A DNA stretch of 64,000 nt from Talinum fruticosum (taxonomy: Eukaryota > Streptophyta > Magnoliopsida > Caryophyllales > Talinaceae): the NCBI GenBank assembly GCA_021018815.1, contig JAITYX010000008.1, forward strand, positions 1,114,001 to 1,178,000, written 5' to 3'. Both the position numbers and the translations under genes were made by a program. Positions 1-11,052 of the stretch are shown piece by piece; positions within the stretch are counted from its first letter, which is position 1; every line of letters starts with the position of its first letter. The notes below the pieces were generated by a model. That model saw only the letters and a program-made list of their open reading frames with translations, was not told where the DNA came from and did no database searches.

Positions 1-75
1 ATTACAAAGGTAAGACTACCTACATCAGGATCTCCTCAGACCTACGCAAGTGGGACCCACTATGGGAGTTGTTGT
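1..75 (+). repeat. Possible 3' end of a plant SINE, cut by the window edge
   Basis: The stretch begins with a GGTAAGACTACCTACATCA-like block, followed by CTCAGACC and a short GTGGGA palindrome, and ends in GTTGTTGT. This order resembles the 3' half of plant Au-type tRNA-derived SINEs as I remember them. The 5' tRNA-like part would lie left of the window. It sits in an intron of the SUMO protease gene on the opposite strand. This is recognition from memory only; copy number was not checked. Confidence 0.4.
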
Positions 76-845
76 AAATCAACATCACAAACCATCTAAG
101 TTATTACATAACCAATAGTTTGCAGAACCTCAAACACACTTCAAATGACCAGAAAACAACCTTAAATTACCACATCTACCAAACCTCCAGAGTCAGGATG
201 CCATTAAATTTGCAAGTAAATTCAACTTCTGCTAAAATTTATCTCATAATCAGCTCAAAACCAACAGCCAAGTTTTTCCATTGCCTCCTTAACATTGACC
301 CAAGTTTTTCCACACCCACTGCCAAATGTTTTGAACCACATCTGAATCACCCTTCTTTCTTTTTTTGTTTCTTTTCTTTTGTTTTATTTTTTTTTGGGGG
401 GTAGTAGGGGCAGGCTTCTAGACTTGGTAATGTAGTTGGCTGCTGAATGGGAGCCAGTGAAAACCGGACCAAGGTATAGCTCGTATGACACTTCACCCTG
501 GTAAAATAGAAGGACTATCTTTCAAACCCACTAAAAAGAATCAAAGGCTTTCCTCTCTCCCATCCTCAAAAGAGAACGCAATTAAAGAAAGGATAGACTA
601 CTTCAGAGCAATAAAGGATGAGAGACTTCAGTAAACAAGGAAACTTTAGTTTGTTTTTCATTACTGAAGAAAACTTTAGGTTCACCAAGTTAGTCCCTTA
701 AACAAGTTACATCAATCTTCAGTATTGGACACAGTTTATCTTTGCTCGCGGTCCAGATTTATTTTCCAGAAAATTCACATCGGAAAACAGTAAACACTTC
801 AATAAATTTAGCACTGTGTCTCTATCAAGGCATATGCTTATGTAC

Positions 846-3800
846 CGTATGTAGAAATTCATGATTGTAGAAGTCAGGCACTCCTCAGGCTCAAGGCATT
901 TTAATTCTGAGTGGAAGATTTCAAGAGATTCAGGATCCTCCCTAAATGAGAGCAACAGTGTTAAAAGTATGTACATAATAATAACTAAAAGCTTGTGACA
1001 GCAGAAATTTCAAGCAAGCAAGACAGGAGAAATGTTGATCGGAAGAAAACATAATACCTGGATGGATAATAAACCTTGCCCTCACTAGTACTGTAAAATA
1101 ACGGAAAAGAACCAAATGAGAAATGATAGAATAAAATGGAACAAAAGTAGAAGAAACATCACTCAATGAAACAAACATAGGAGCAGCATAACATTATCAC
1201 TGGGTTCAGACTTCAGAAGTCCTTTTGTTACCTTGATGGTAGTTGTTCAGCCTCCTGATTTTGCTGCACAAGCTCAGGCTCCTCTTCATCCACAAGAACA
1301 ACAGTCTGCCCTAGGCTCATATTGAATGGAATAATTATGTGAGAGAATATTTTATCTTCCCCTTCTTTTAACGCAAACTATTCAAAAACTGTAAATTCAA
1401 GACAACAAGCGATCCTTTTTTCTTCAAAGACTAAGGAATTATGTATTTCGAGTTTCAACCACTTCAAGTAGCACATTCTTGATTACAAATCATGTCAAAG
1501 TCCCATAATCTTGTTAACCAAATAATCTTAAACTGATAAAACCTTAAGTACCGCCACGAGAAGTGGGTGTCTAACTGTGCGTATCCCTTAACCCTAAGTA
1601 ATCTTCTTTTATGAGCAATAATTAGAAAGCCATAGCTACAGGAAAGCAAAGAACAAGGATCTGGTATAAAAATTCTATTTTCTCGCCCTAGTGAGCTTTC
1701 AGAAGGAGGAATGATGGAAAGACAGGGGGAAAAATACCTCGTCATTCTTTGAGCCATCTGAACTCAGGGGTAGAGAAGCATCACTGAAAGAAGATTGAAA
1801 GACAAAATAGTAGATTATACAGCTGGTGCTCAAACCTTCAACATTTGATTCTTATAACAGCCAAAATGTAAACTTAACAAGATATGTCATTGATTGACTG
1901 AGGCAGCACAAAATTTCCAGCAGAGTTCACAATGGTAAATCAACTTTTCAGTGCAGGGACAAAGTAGATTAAACACGACTCCCTTTCTGATTTTATCCTG
2001 TCCAAGTCATAGATTTGCCGAGTTTGCAAGGCCAGCTTAGATATATTGCATGAATCAGGAAAAAGGAACAGCATCACCTTAAAAATAATAATAAATACAA
2101 ATAAGCTGAGCAGAAAGATAGCCACCAAAAGGAATGGGGAAGGAGACGCCAGACTTGTAACACAAGATGACAACCTCATTTTATCTTGCGTCAACTTGTC
2201 TTTCCATCAATCTTGCCAAGAAATCAAAATTTATAGAACACCAACAAAGTCATTCCAAATTTAACAATTTCGAAACCCTTATCTATGGTCTCTAACATGA
2301 AAGGTAAACCTCAAGCATATAGAAATGAAAATGCAGTGACCCATTAAGTAGGTAATAACACAATAACCACCCAGTGAAGGATAAAAGACACTTGTAAAAA
2401 AAAGGTAGGATATTCATAGTATACATGTTAATTAAAGACCTTTTGCAGGCATGAATTTTAAAATTTCAGCTTTCATTAGGCATTTAACAAAATGATGCCA
2501 ACAATAAATATTATGGAACATTCACATAGATTATTACAATGGTTTGACATGCAACTCTATTCAGAGATTCACGTTATCCACCTGCTTCTGGACCATGTGC
2601 TTTAGGAAGCAACTCAAAGATAGAAGAAATAAAAAGGAACTAAGTGGCCTTTAAATAAATAACACAAGTTGGAAAATAAAAGTTTCAGTATGTTTGAATG
2701 TGATGCAGTCACACAGTGCTTAAGAAGAGAGCTAATAAAACAAAATGGAAACACTACCTACGAACCAAAGGAAATGAGCAAAGTAATAAAAAAAAAAGGC
2801 GTACTTCTTGGTAAATGAACCAACTACACTCTCCTTTGTTAGAGGAAGAGATCCCTTTGAAGAAGTTCTGCCAACCAGGCCATTTATGGAAGTGTACTTT
2901 TGACCGTTACGAGAATGATTATTAGGCTTCCAAGCAGAAAATTCTTTGGAACAAAGACCAGGTTTGGCACGTTTGCTTTGTGGTATTTTCCCAGCTAGTT
3001 TCCTTCTCCGCTTGTCATAACAATTCAATGACGAAATTTCACAGTCAAATGCGTTACTTGCTTGATCATCTGTCTGCAAAGAGTCCATACTTAAAATGGC
3101 AGCCTAACGAAATAAGCAACCACAAAGCATAGATAAGTGCAATAGTACAATAATTTCCTCACATTAGGTTCCGTTTTCGTCTTTGAACAGTCCTCCAATT
3201 TCTTCTTAAAACAAGCAGCAAATGTAGAACGTCCTGAGCCTTGAGATGACGGTGATGCCAGCTTAGGTCCCTCTAGCATACCTATAAAATTCACCGGAAT
3301 TTCCTTAATGCAGCCTCTTTAAAATTATGATACAGAAAAAGCGGAACCAGGACAACATGTGGCTTAAGTAGGTCAGAAAGCAAGCTCATACAAAAGTCAA
3401 CTGAAGAGAATCCTAGATTCATTGACATGTTTGTTTAATAACTAACGCATTAGAACTTGCATCCAAAAACAACAAAATCATAAATCACCATCAGAACTTG
3501 AGCTTCCTGAATACACTGGCTTCTTGCGTACACTTGCATCCTGTAAGAGAAGAAAAACAATAAATAAAATTACAGCCACTCTTAAATGTAACCCCTTCTA
3601 CAGAAACAAGGTTATTGAATTCATTAAACATAACAAAATTCCTAGCAGCCAAGTTAAGAAGTATACCAAGTTCAGTACAAGTATATGGAAACACCCTTCA
3701 TGACACGAGAAAAACAATGCATAATCATGGAGATGAACAAGATTCTGCACCAAAACCTAAATATCAAGCTCAACCAACTAGTTATCACTTCCTTAAAAGT

Positions 3801-6800
3801 GGCCCCAGGGAGAGGGGGAGGGGATTTTTCACATAGAAGCCCATCTTGTCCAATTTTTCACATCGTATTCTGAAACAACTAGCAAACTATTTATTAGACA
3901 CAATATGTCGGGCAAAACATGTTCCACACAATATTTATTTTGTCAAAACATTTTCTGCAAAAGACAAAATTGTGGGTCTCTTGAAATCGATATCTATGTT
4001 TGCAGAGTAAGATTGTCTACATATAGAACCTCCCCCCTTTTTTCCCAAAAAAATTTGGGTGACGGTGCTGCTGCTGCTGTTGCAATATCTAGGAGTGAAT
4101 AAATAAGCATAGACCTCTCTAATGCTTAGAAAGCAAGTGATTCCCTCATATGGTACTAGCTACTACTAGTTTTTGCACTGCAAAAGAAGACAGGTATGTT
4201 TCATATCACGAACAAGATATTTAACTCAAATAATGACTGTGACCATGGTTGCTTGCATGGCACGTATGTAGCTCTTTCTGTGAGTACACATCCTCACTCA
4301 CAGTAACAGTGCTCCACATTATTAGTACTTAACAACTGTAGCAAAGTCTGAAAAAGACCTAGAAAGTGGAAATGAGCACAAAGGTTAGTTATTGACATGT
4401 GAAAGTAGGACATGTCAAAACAAGCCCAAAATTTTCCTACTGGAGACAATTCGTGTGAAAGTAAGTCAACTGTTAATACTATTTCTGTATCTTTTAACAG
4501 CAGTACATTAGGTGACAGCACAGCATCAACATAACTATTTCAACTTTCCAGTATAAGTTCAAAACGCCCATAATTGTGCACTCCCAGTCTCCCACACAAA
4601 CAATTACCTGAACAAACTTATAGCAACTGGAAAGAAGAAAAACTCAAAAGCGACGTCAACCCAATTCAAAAGGGAACACGAGAAGTTCAAAGCATGTATA
4701 CCCATGTGTCCTCTCCAACTTTTACATACAATGAACAGGAGAGATTAAGAGTACACTCACTTCAATTCAGTCAACACCACGATGCCAACTAAAGCAATTG
4801 TAACGCCCTAAAAATATATATATAAAAAAATACTTAATTAATATACATGATTTATTCTCTAAGCAACTTAATTTAATAGTTGGTTATAATAAAATTCATA
4901 ATGTGCTAGTTAGCTTATATATATGTATTTACTTACAAATTTGTTAGTTAACGGTTAACTTAGTTGGAAATAATATTAGGAGTAAGCTTAGAAAATATTC
5001 ATTTGGTTTGCTAGTTGCTTGGATTAAATAAATCTTAAAACATAATTATCTTCCTAATGTCTAAAAATCCAAAACATATTCCTTTCATCCCAAAACCTAG
5101 GATTTAGGCAAAAAAAAAAAAAATTTGATTGCTTCTCCTTCCACCTTTGTCTATTGTTGCACTCCACCTCTATCACCATGCTCCAACAATCATTGCAACA
5201 CCACTCCCCTCTTCAAATCTGACACACTCAACCTATATACTCCTTACTCCAAATAATAATTGCAACCCTCCAAATCTGATATATAAATCAAAGGTGAGGC
5301 TCAAACCAAAGCGGTTGGCTCATTTTCTTTGGAAAAGGAAATCCAGCAACTCCAAATAGAGGGAGGAAAAAGAGAGAGAGAGGAAGAGAAATCAAAGGAG
5401 ACATATTGCTTCAATCTCCCTTGGTCCAAGCTTCAACTTCTCCATCTTTAAGCACCTTCACCGAGGATAGAGGTAAGAACAAAAGTAGAAAAATAGAAGG
5501 AAAGTTCAAGAATACAACCATCAAGGACATAACACCAATCATAATTAAGGTGGGTTTCCTTCTTCTCCCCAATATATATTACTTTCCAACCAAAATGAAT
5601 TTCGTAAGTGTGCTTGTAGACCAACCTTGAATGCACAAAACTTCAAGAAATTATTGCATGCATGTGTTTTGGAGTGGTTCATTGATATAAATATGCTAGG
5701 AGGACGTTAGAGAAGGAAAAGAAGTAAAAACATGATCATCATCATGTACTTGCTTATGCTTCTTTTTGTAGCTACAATTTCATGCATGAAGATGAAAGTG
5801 TATCAAATATGTTTAAATCTTTGTGAAATTGTGGTTTTGTTGAGGTTTGGGTTTCACATTTGTTAGAGAATATACTTGGTATAATATTCTTGGGGATCGA
5901 TGATCGGAAATGTGTGTTTGCCCAAAACTTGGTATGAAAAGTATGTATCTTGCATGTGCATTTTAATGGGTTTTATTGAGAATAATATGATACTTACAAT
6001 GCTCGAAAATTTATAAAACGAACCTTTCATAGACATCCCACAAGGACAAAATAGGTAGAAGATAAGAAAATGGAGTTTGGGAGCCACCGCCACCCACAAC
6101 GATTTAATTGACCCAAAACCCAAAACACCCACCGGGGTGCTCCCACAGGGTAGCCCGGGTAGCCGCCGTAAGTCCCCACTAACCGTGGGAATGCCTTTGA
6201 TGGCCTCTAGAGCCCACCATTGACATCCACCGGCCGTGGGAAGGTCCGTGGAGACCTCCCAAAGCAAATTTTGGACCCCCACAACCGAAGGGCTTTGTCC
6301 CGTGATGCTTGTAAACTTTGTGTTTTGTGTCGAGAAGCGAGTCCAAGAGTTGAAGTATGGCTTTGGGTCTCATGAAACAATTTGCTAAATACATATGTGA
6401 AGAAATGATAGAGATAACAACCATAACGTAAAATGGGAAGTTGATTTCTTGGATTTGAGCACTTTACCGGTACAAAATCTAGGAAGGTGACATGAGATGA
6501 TATTCCGGCCTACGGGTAGCGGCTTTCACTCGTAAATTATGAGTCCTTCTAGGTAGTAAACTTGGGTATACGGGTGAGTGGTTCCGAGTCCCAAGCACCG
6601 TGGTACGTTGAGTTGGCTCACGAAGCGCCAAAATACAAAATCTAGAAAGGTGACTTATTCCGAGGGCAATGGCTTTCACTCCTAGATTACGAGTGGTCCC
6701 GGATAGGAAACTTAAGTATACGCGTGAGTGTTTCCGAATCCCTGTACTCGTCGTACATTGGGTCGGCTCGAGGCGTCGAAATACCAAGTCTAGGAAGGTG

Positions 6801-9800
6801 TCATATTCCGACCCACGGGTAGCGGCTTTCACTCTTAGATTACGAATCCTTCCGGCAGAGAAACTTGGGTATACGCGTGAGTGGTTCCGAATCCCTGTAC
6901 CATGGTACATTGGGTCGGCTCCCATACGTTGAAATACAAAATCTAGGAAGGTGACTTATTCTCGTGAAGGTAGCGACTTTCATTCCTAGATTACAAGTCC
7001 TCCCGGATAGGAAACTTGTACACATGCGTGAGTGGTTCCGAATCTCGCATCGTGGTACATTGGGTCGGCTTACAAGCGTCATTTGAGTACCGAGGTACTA
7101 GTTTTTGCCCAAAGAAATTAAAGATAAAAATTAAGCTAAGTTCCAGATTGGGAATTGATTGGTCACATTAGTGAAGACAATGTGGTTCACTTGAGTTTTA
7201 ATACATCATGGATTTCCCATTCGATTAAGGGTGGAGTAAGGTAAGATTATATTTATGATGCGACTTGATTACTAATATTATGGTCATTATTTATTTATTG
7301 CTATTATATTCATATATATGTATGCATGCAAAGTTATTTTGGTTTTTGGGAGGTGAAAGACTCTCATTGAGCTATGGTTGCTCATTCCTTACTTTTTCAT
7401 CTTTTCGGAGCAACAATAAGGTTTTTGGAAAATGATATCATTTTGGATGCCGTTTTGATGCCCTTTTAGTTAAAAGGAACTTTAATGCATTGATTACTTA
7501 TGTTTAATTGTGTATGCTTTTTAGCATGATATGTAAGCCTTATTTGGTAATCGGGTATGTTTGTACCTAGATGTAGGTTGGCATTTGTAAATGCTCTGAT
7601 TTGGCCTCGGTGGTCCCCACCAAAACTCCATTATTATTGTACTTTGTTTTATAGTGGAAGATTGTATGAACCTAAAAGTTTAACCTCGAAGATGTGTGTG
7701 ATCAAGACTCATCGTACCTTGTCTATCGAAAAAAAAAAGGTTTCTAACTCAACTTCTAATAGTTTAGCAAACGAAGTTATGTTTGCCAGTTTCCTATATT
7801 AGCCTTAAGGATCCTCAAAGAGGGTCCCGGAGATGTGACGTCCCTACCCAAGGGTCGGGGATGTTACGAGCAATGCTGGCTAAATGGTTTCGTTCCGGAA
7901 AAGCTAAAACAAGGTCCATTGTGATGACCATGGTGTATGTGTATCTAAGACTTTTTAATAAGTAATGATTTCACATACCTATTCTTCTTCTCTCTTATAA
8001 ATTCTCAAACTAAAGGGCGATAAAAACTTATAATTGCTACTACAATACAATATCACCATATAATGCGAGGTCTACTTTTTTTTTCTTTTTGTTGATGTAA
8101 ACAAGGGACCACACCCCTTAAATATTATTAATCACATACTTCGTTGGGGCCAACAAACTCTAGAAATATCCTCTAACAAATAGCTCCTAGCGAAATTGGG
8201 GGGTGTTTAGGAAATACATTCAAAGGAGAATTCAAATCAACACCTAAATTAGCAAGGTTATTTCCAACTCAATTAGCTTCCCCATAAAGTGCTCCGGAGT
8301 GACTTGTCACTACTCTACACAGTCTACTTCACTAGTCTAAACTACATATCAAACCTTGGCATTCTTTGATTATCTGGAAGTTAAGTTGAATTCTCCTCAC
8401 TTCGGACTGCACCTTCCACAAAACTGCGTCCGAGTCCATTTGAATGACGAGTTTACGGATTCGAGTGTCCCAATTGATATGCAAACCATGTAGAAGGCCT
8501 AAAAGTTCAGCCTTAATAGAAGAACAAGTACTGAAGCATGCAGAGAAGCCCTTAATCTAATTACCATAATGACCCCTCAAAACACCCCCACAGGCCCAAC
8601 TCTAGCACTACCCGGTTCCTTTGAGGCCCCATCAACATTGATCTTCACCCAAGAGGCAGGAGTGATTAATCATCCAACTAACTCCATGCCAAAGCGGCAG
8701 TGAGACGCCCGGGGGAGGCACAAATGTTCTCTGGAATGGCTGGATATAAAAGGCTGTAGAGAGAAGTACCTTGCCAAGCTTTGAGTCCATAACCTTCAGA
8801 ATCTCCATGCTGCGTATTTGGATGAATTTCATAGATTGATAGGTGGTAAAAGCAAGGTCAACTATTGTGTGCAAAGAAAATCCAAATCCCATCTCACTAT
8901 TCGGCCTAGGCAGGATACTCGGGGAGGGGTTGGGGTCCAGGGGAGGGGGTCAGAGTACACCTCAACCGTTAGTTGTTAAAGGAAGACCCTTTATGTTAGA
9001 TCCTACTGTTGTATGCAACCCTGCCTGATAATCCATGCAACAAAGTGTTCTTCAATCTTCATCACTCACCCCTAGGAATCGAGACCACATCCAGAACTTG
9101 CTTTCTTAGATAACATACGATCAAAAAGACGTCGCCGTTATCCTTGTTCCTCCTCCCACCACCCTACCCCCAGAAAAAAGGAAAGAGAGGGAAAAAGGAG
9201 CCACATTATCATTCAAGCAATTGGATTGGAGTCCAGTTCCAGTTTCTTACCATTACACACATGAAATAACTATCCTATTTGATAATAGAAAACGATCAAA
9301 AGGAAGTTGTAACTAAAACTTCTTCACTAGCGTTAAAATTTTTTATCAAGAACAAATATACCAAAGCTTTAACACTTTCAATTTCTCAAATTTTCCATTC
9401 ATGTCGAGTGAATTGGAAACTAAGAGCACGAAATTTGAACATAAAAGCGATGAGAAAAAACACAAGAAATAGAAAGGGGAAATGACCTCTTGAGCAGGGC
9501 GAAGTTTGCGACGTTCCAACTCCGCTCGCAAGAGCTGCACGGAGGCTTCGAGCTTGGCACCTTTATCCGGCAATTTCTCCCGATACATGGCCAAACTTTG
9601 CAACTTCCTCTCGATATTCGATTCTAGCTCAGCAACCGGCACCCGCGAAAAGTCCTCTCCTCCACAAGATGCAGAAGCCGAAGATGAATTCTCCTTAGGT
9701 TTCCTCCGCTTCTCCAGCGACCCGAGGCGTCGATCGGAGGAGACGACCACAAGTTCATCGGGAGGTCGGTCGCGATCGTCGGCGAAAAGCGAATCAAAAT

Positions 9801-9879
9801 CGATTTTCAAGGGCTTCTTCTCAGTCGCGGCATCGCAGCCATTGACGGTGACGGTATCTGACTTCTCTTCGTCTTCCAT
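846..9879 (-). CDS. ULP1D: OTS/ULP1C-D-like SUMO protease, N-terminal part (runs off the left edge)
   Basis: Cysteine protease that removes SUMO from nuclear proteins. Modelled exons, in transcription order: 9879-9487, 3540-3489, 3281-3163, 3103-2805, 1783-1738, 1305-1232 and 941-846; all junction phases agree. About 359 residues are visible. Exon 1 has a basic coiled-coil-like stretch around residues 85-125 with LPDKGAKLEA, as in OTS1/OTS2. Exon 3 has GRSTFAACFKKKLED, matching the family's RSTFAAHF block. Exon 7 has LKCLEPEECLTS and MNFYIRY, the start of the peptidase C48 domain. The catalytic His, Asp and Cys lie beyond the left edge, so activity cannot be judged. The start at 9879 is favoured, but an in-frame ATG at 9918 is also open. 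Intron 1 (about 5.9 kb) holds transposons. The last donor (CG|GTACAT at 845) is the least certain. The choice between ULP1C and ULP1D is not resolved. Confidence 0.82.
4799..7869. mobile_element. Solo LTR (or LTR-only derivative) of a retrotransposon, 3071 bp
   Basis: The left end TGTAACGCCC and right end GGATGTTACGA form the short inverted termini typical of plant LTRs (TGTAACACCC...GGGTGTTACA). The element is flanked by a perfect 5-bp direct repeat, GCAAT, at 4794-4798 and 7870-7874, the expected target duplication. No second copy of the terminus lies inside, and I see no gag or pol coding, so a solo LTR left by recombination is the simplest reading. The last base pair is GA rather than CA, a likely point mutation. 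It lies inside intron 1 of the SUMO protease gene and contains a 150-bp tandem array. Confidence 0.72.
6474..7085. repeat. Four tandem copies of a ~150-bp unit inside the LTR
   Basis: Each unit opens with AAAATCTAGGAAGGTGAC or a close variant (6474, 6637, about 6785, 6938), then a GTAGCGGCTTTCACTC block, a GGAAACTTGGGTATACGCG block and GGTACATTGGGTCGGCT. Unit lengths are about 163, 148, 153 and 148 bp. Copies differ by scattered substitutions, so the array is not recent. It lies wholly within the LTR-like element. Confidence 0.8.
8076..8670 (-). pseudogene. 5'-truncated LINE fragment: RNase H-like domain plus poly(A) tail
   Basis: On the minus strand the frames read SWVKINVDGASKEPG, then KAELLGLLHGLHINWDT, KLVIQMDSDAV and, near the end, ANLGVDLNSPLNVF. 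This is the order of the RNase H-like (RVT_3) domain found at the 3' end of plant LINEs, with the acidic D of VDGAS and of QMDSD visible. At least one stop and one or two frame changes break it. An A-rich tail (T-rich on the plus strand, 8076-8090) follows at the expected 3' end. The upstream limit is unclear and may reach about 8900. It is a dead insertion in intron 1 of the SUMO protease gene. Confidence 0.72.
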
Positions 9880-9918
9880 TTTACACCGGAGCTCGGAATC
9901 TCCGATCAACACTGCCAC

Positions 9919-11052
9919 CTCACTCTCTCTCTCTCTATCTCTCTCTCCTCCCTAGACACTGCCAATTGGGAGTCGCCGGGAGAAGGGAATGCAGCAGTAG
10001 AGTGAGGAGAGAGAGACAGTAAACCGAGGTGAAAGAAAGGGTTTTACTCAGGTATACTACTACTTTACTCCCCCTCGAGTGCCCTGTCTCCGCTCTCAAC
10101 AACCAACACTTTTTGGCTTTCAATAGTAAGCAAATTACCTTTTCTTTTACTTTTTTTGTGATAGAAAAGGGAGATGCACAAGAAAAAAGGTCCACAAAAA
10201 AAGCATTCACACAATTGTTAAAGAACAATTCACCATCATAGATCAATGTAGAAAAATACCATAAAGTTTTTGGTAAAAAGAGAGTTTTACTGATGGAGTT
10301 TATACTCGATTATTTCATACACATTTTTATATAATTGTTTAAGGTAAATTTATAAAATTGAGCTTTAACTTAATTCAAACCAACGTATCCAAGAGTCATA
10401 TTATATAAGAACGGCAAAACTTATACAATGACTAGGGAAAATTTAGTCATGGGAAAAGTTCAACATCTTGGATAATAGGCATAAAAAATAATAGGCCGGG
10501 GGGAATCAATTGAAGAAATAATCAATTACCCTACTCGAAAAATCTACTCTATAAAAGACAAGCAAATCTGCGGTAAAAAAGGATGAAGTAAGAAAAAAAC
10601 AAATAAATCTCCTTCTTAGATTAAGGTTCTCGCAGCTTAAGATTAACCTTACAAATTTGTGTCATTTGTATAGATTAATCGAAGTCAGGTATGTTATCTT
10701 ATTGATTATTTATAGCCAACTTACAGGCTATGATAGACTCAAAAAGAAATTGCAATGCAAAGAGCATGTTTTATTATACATATATTATTTCAGAAAATGC
10801 CGACAACACTTGTTCAGACTTGATAAACAAATTTCAATGAGAGAGAAGCTCAGAGAAGTTATAGCTTGCAAGTGGGCAACCACCATGGCAAGCAATTGAC
10901 AGCTCTGCTTGAAGAAGATACCGTATTCAATTGGTTCTCTCTGTGGCTGATCTTCTGCAAGAAGACGACGTCGTCTCTTCTCTCTCCCTCCGATAAAGCC
11001 ACGACCTTTTTCACTTTCTCTCCCCACCTACAACCCAACTACCCATCAGAAA
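9919..11052. other. Divergent intergenic region between the SUMO protease and ENT1-like genes
   Basis: No gene is seen in these 1.1 kb. It must hold the 5' ends and promoters of both divergent genes. A CT-rich tract at 9921-9950 lies just upstream of the SUMO protease start and would be in its 5' leader. The stretch just before the ENT ATG at 11053 is likewise pyrimidine-rich (10965-11035). Confidence 0.6.

Noticed and set aside
120..404. 94-codon plus-strand frame ending in F/L-rich residues
   Set aside because: The hydrophobic end comes from a poly(T) run (about 355-395) within an intron of the opposite-strand gene; no domain is visible.
5863..6925. Minus-strand frames of 80-150 codons
   Set aside because: They lie inside the LTR-like element and partly in its 150-bp tandem array; no retroviral-type or host domain is visible.
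6474..7085. Regularly spaced repeats resembling a CRISPR array
   Set aside because: The units are contiguous, diverged, about 150 bp long and inside an LTR of a plant genome; there are no unique spacers.
9506..9955. 149-codon plus-strand frame rich in Ser
   Set aside because: It is antisense to exon 1 of the SUMO protease, which has clear family motifs on the minus strand.
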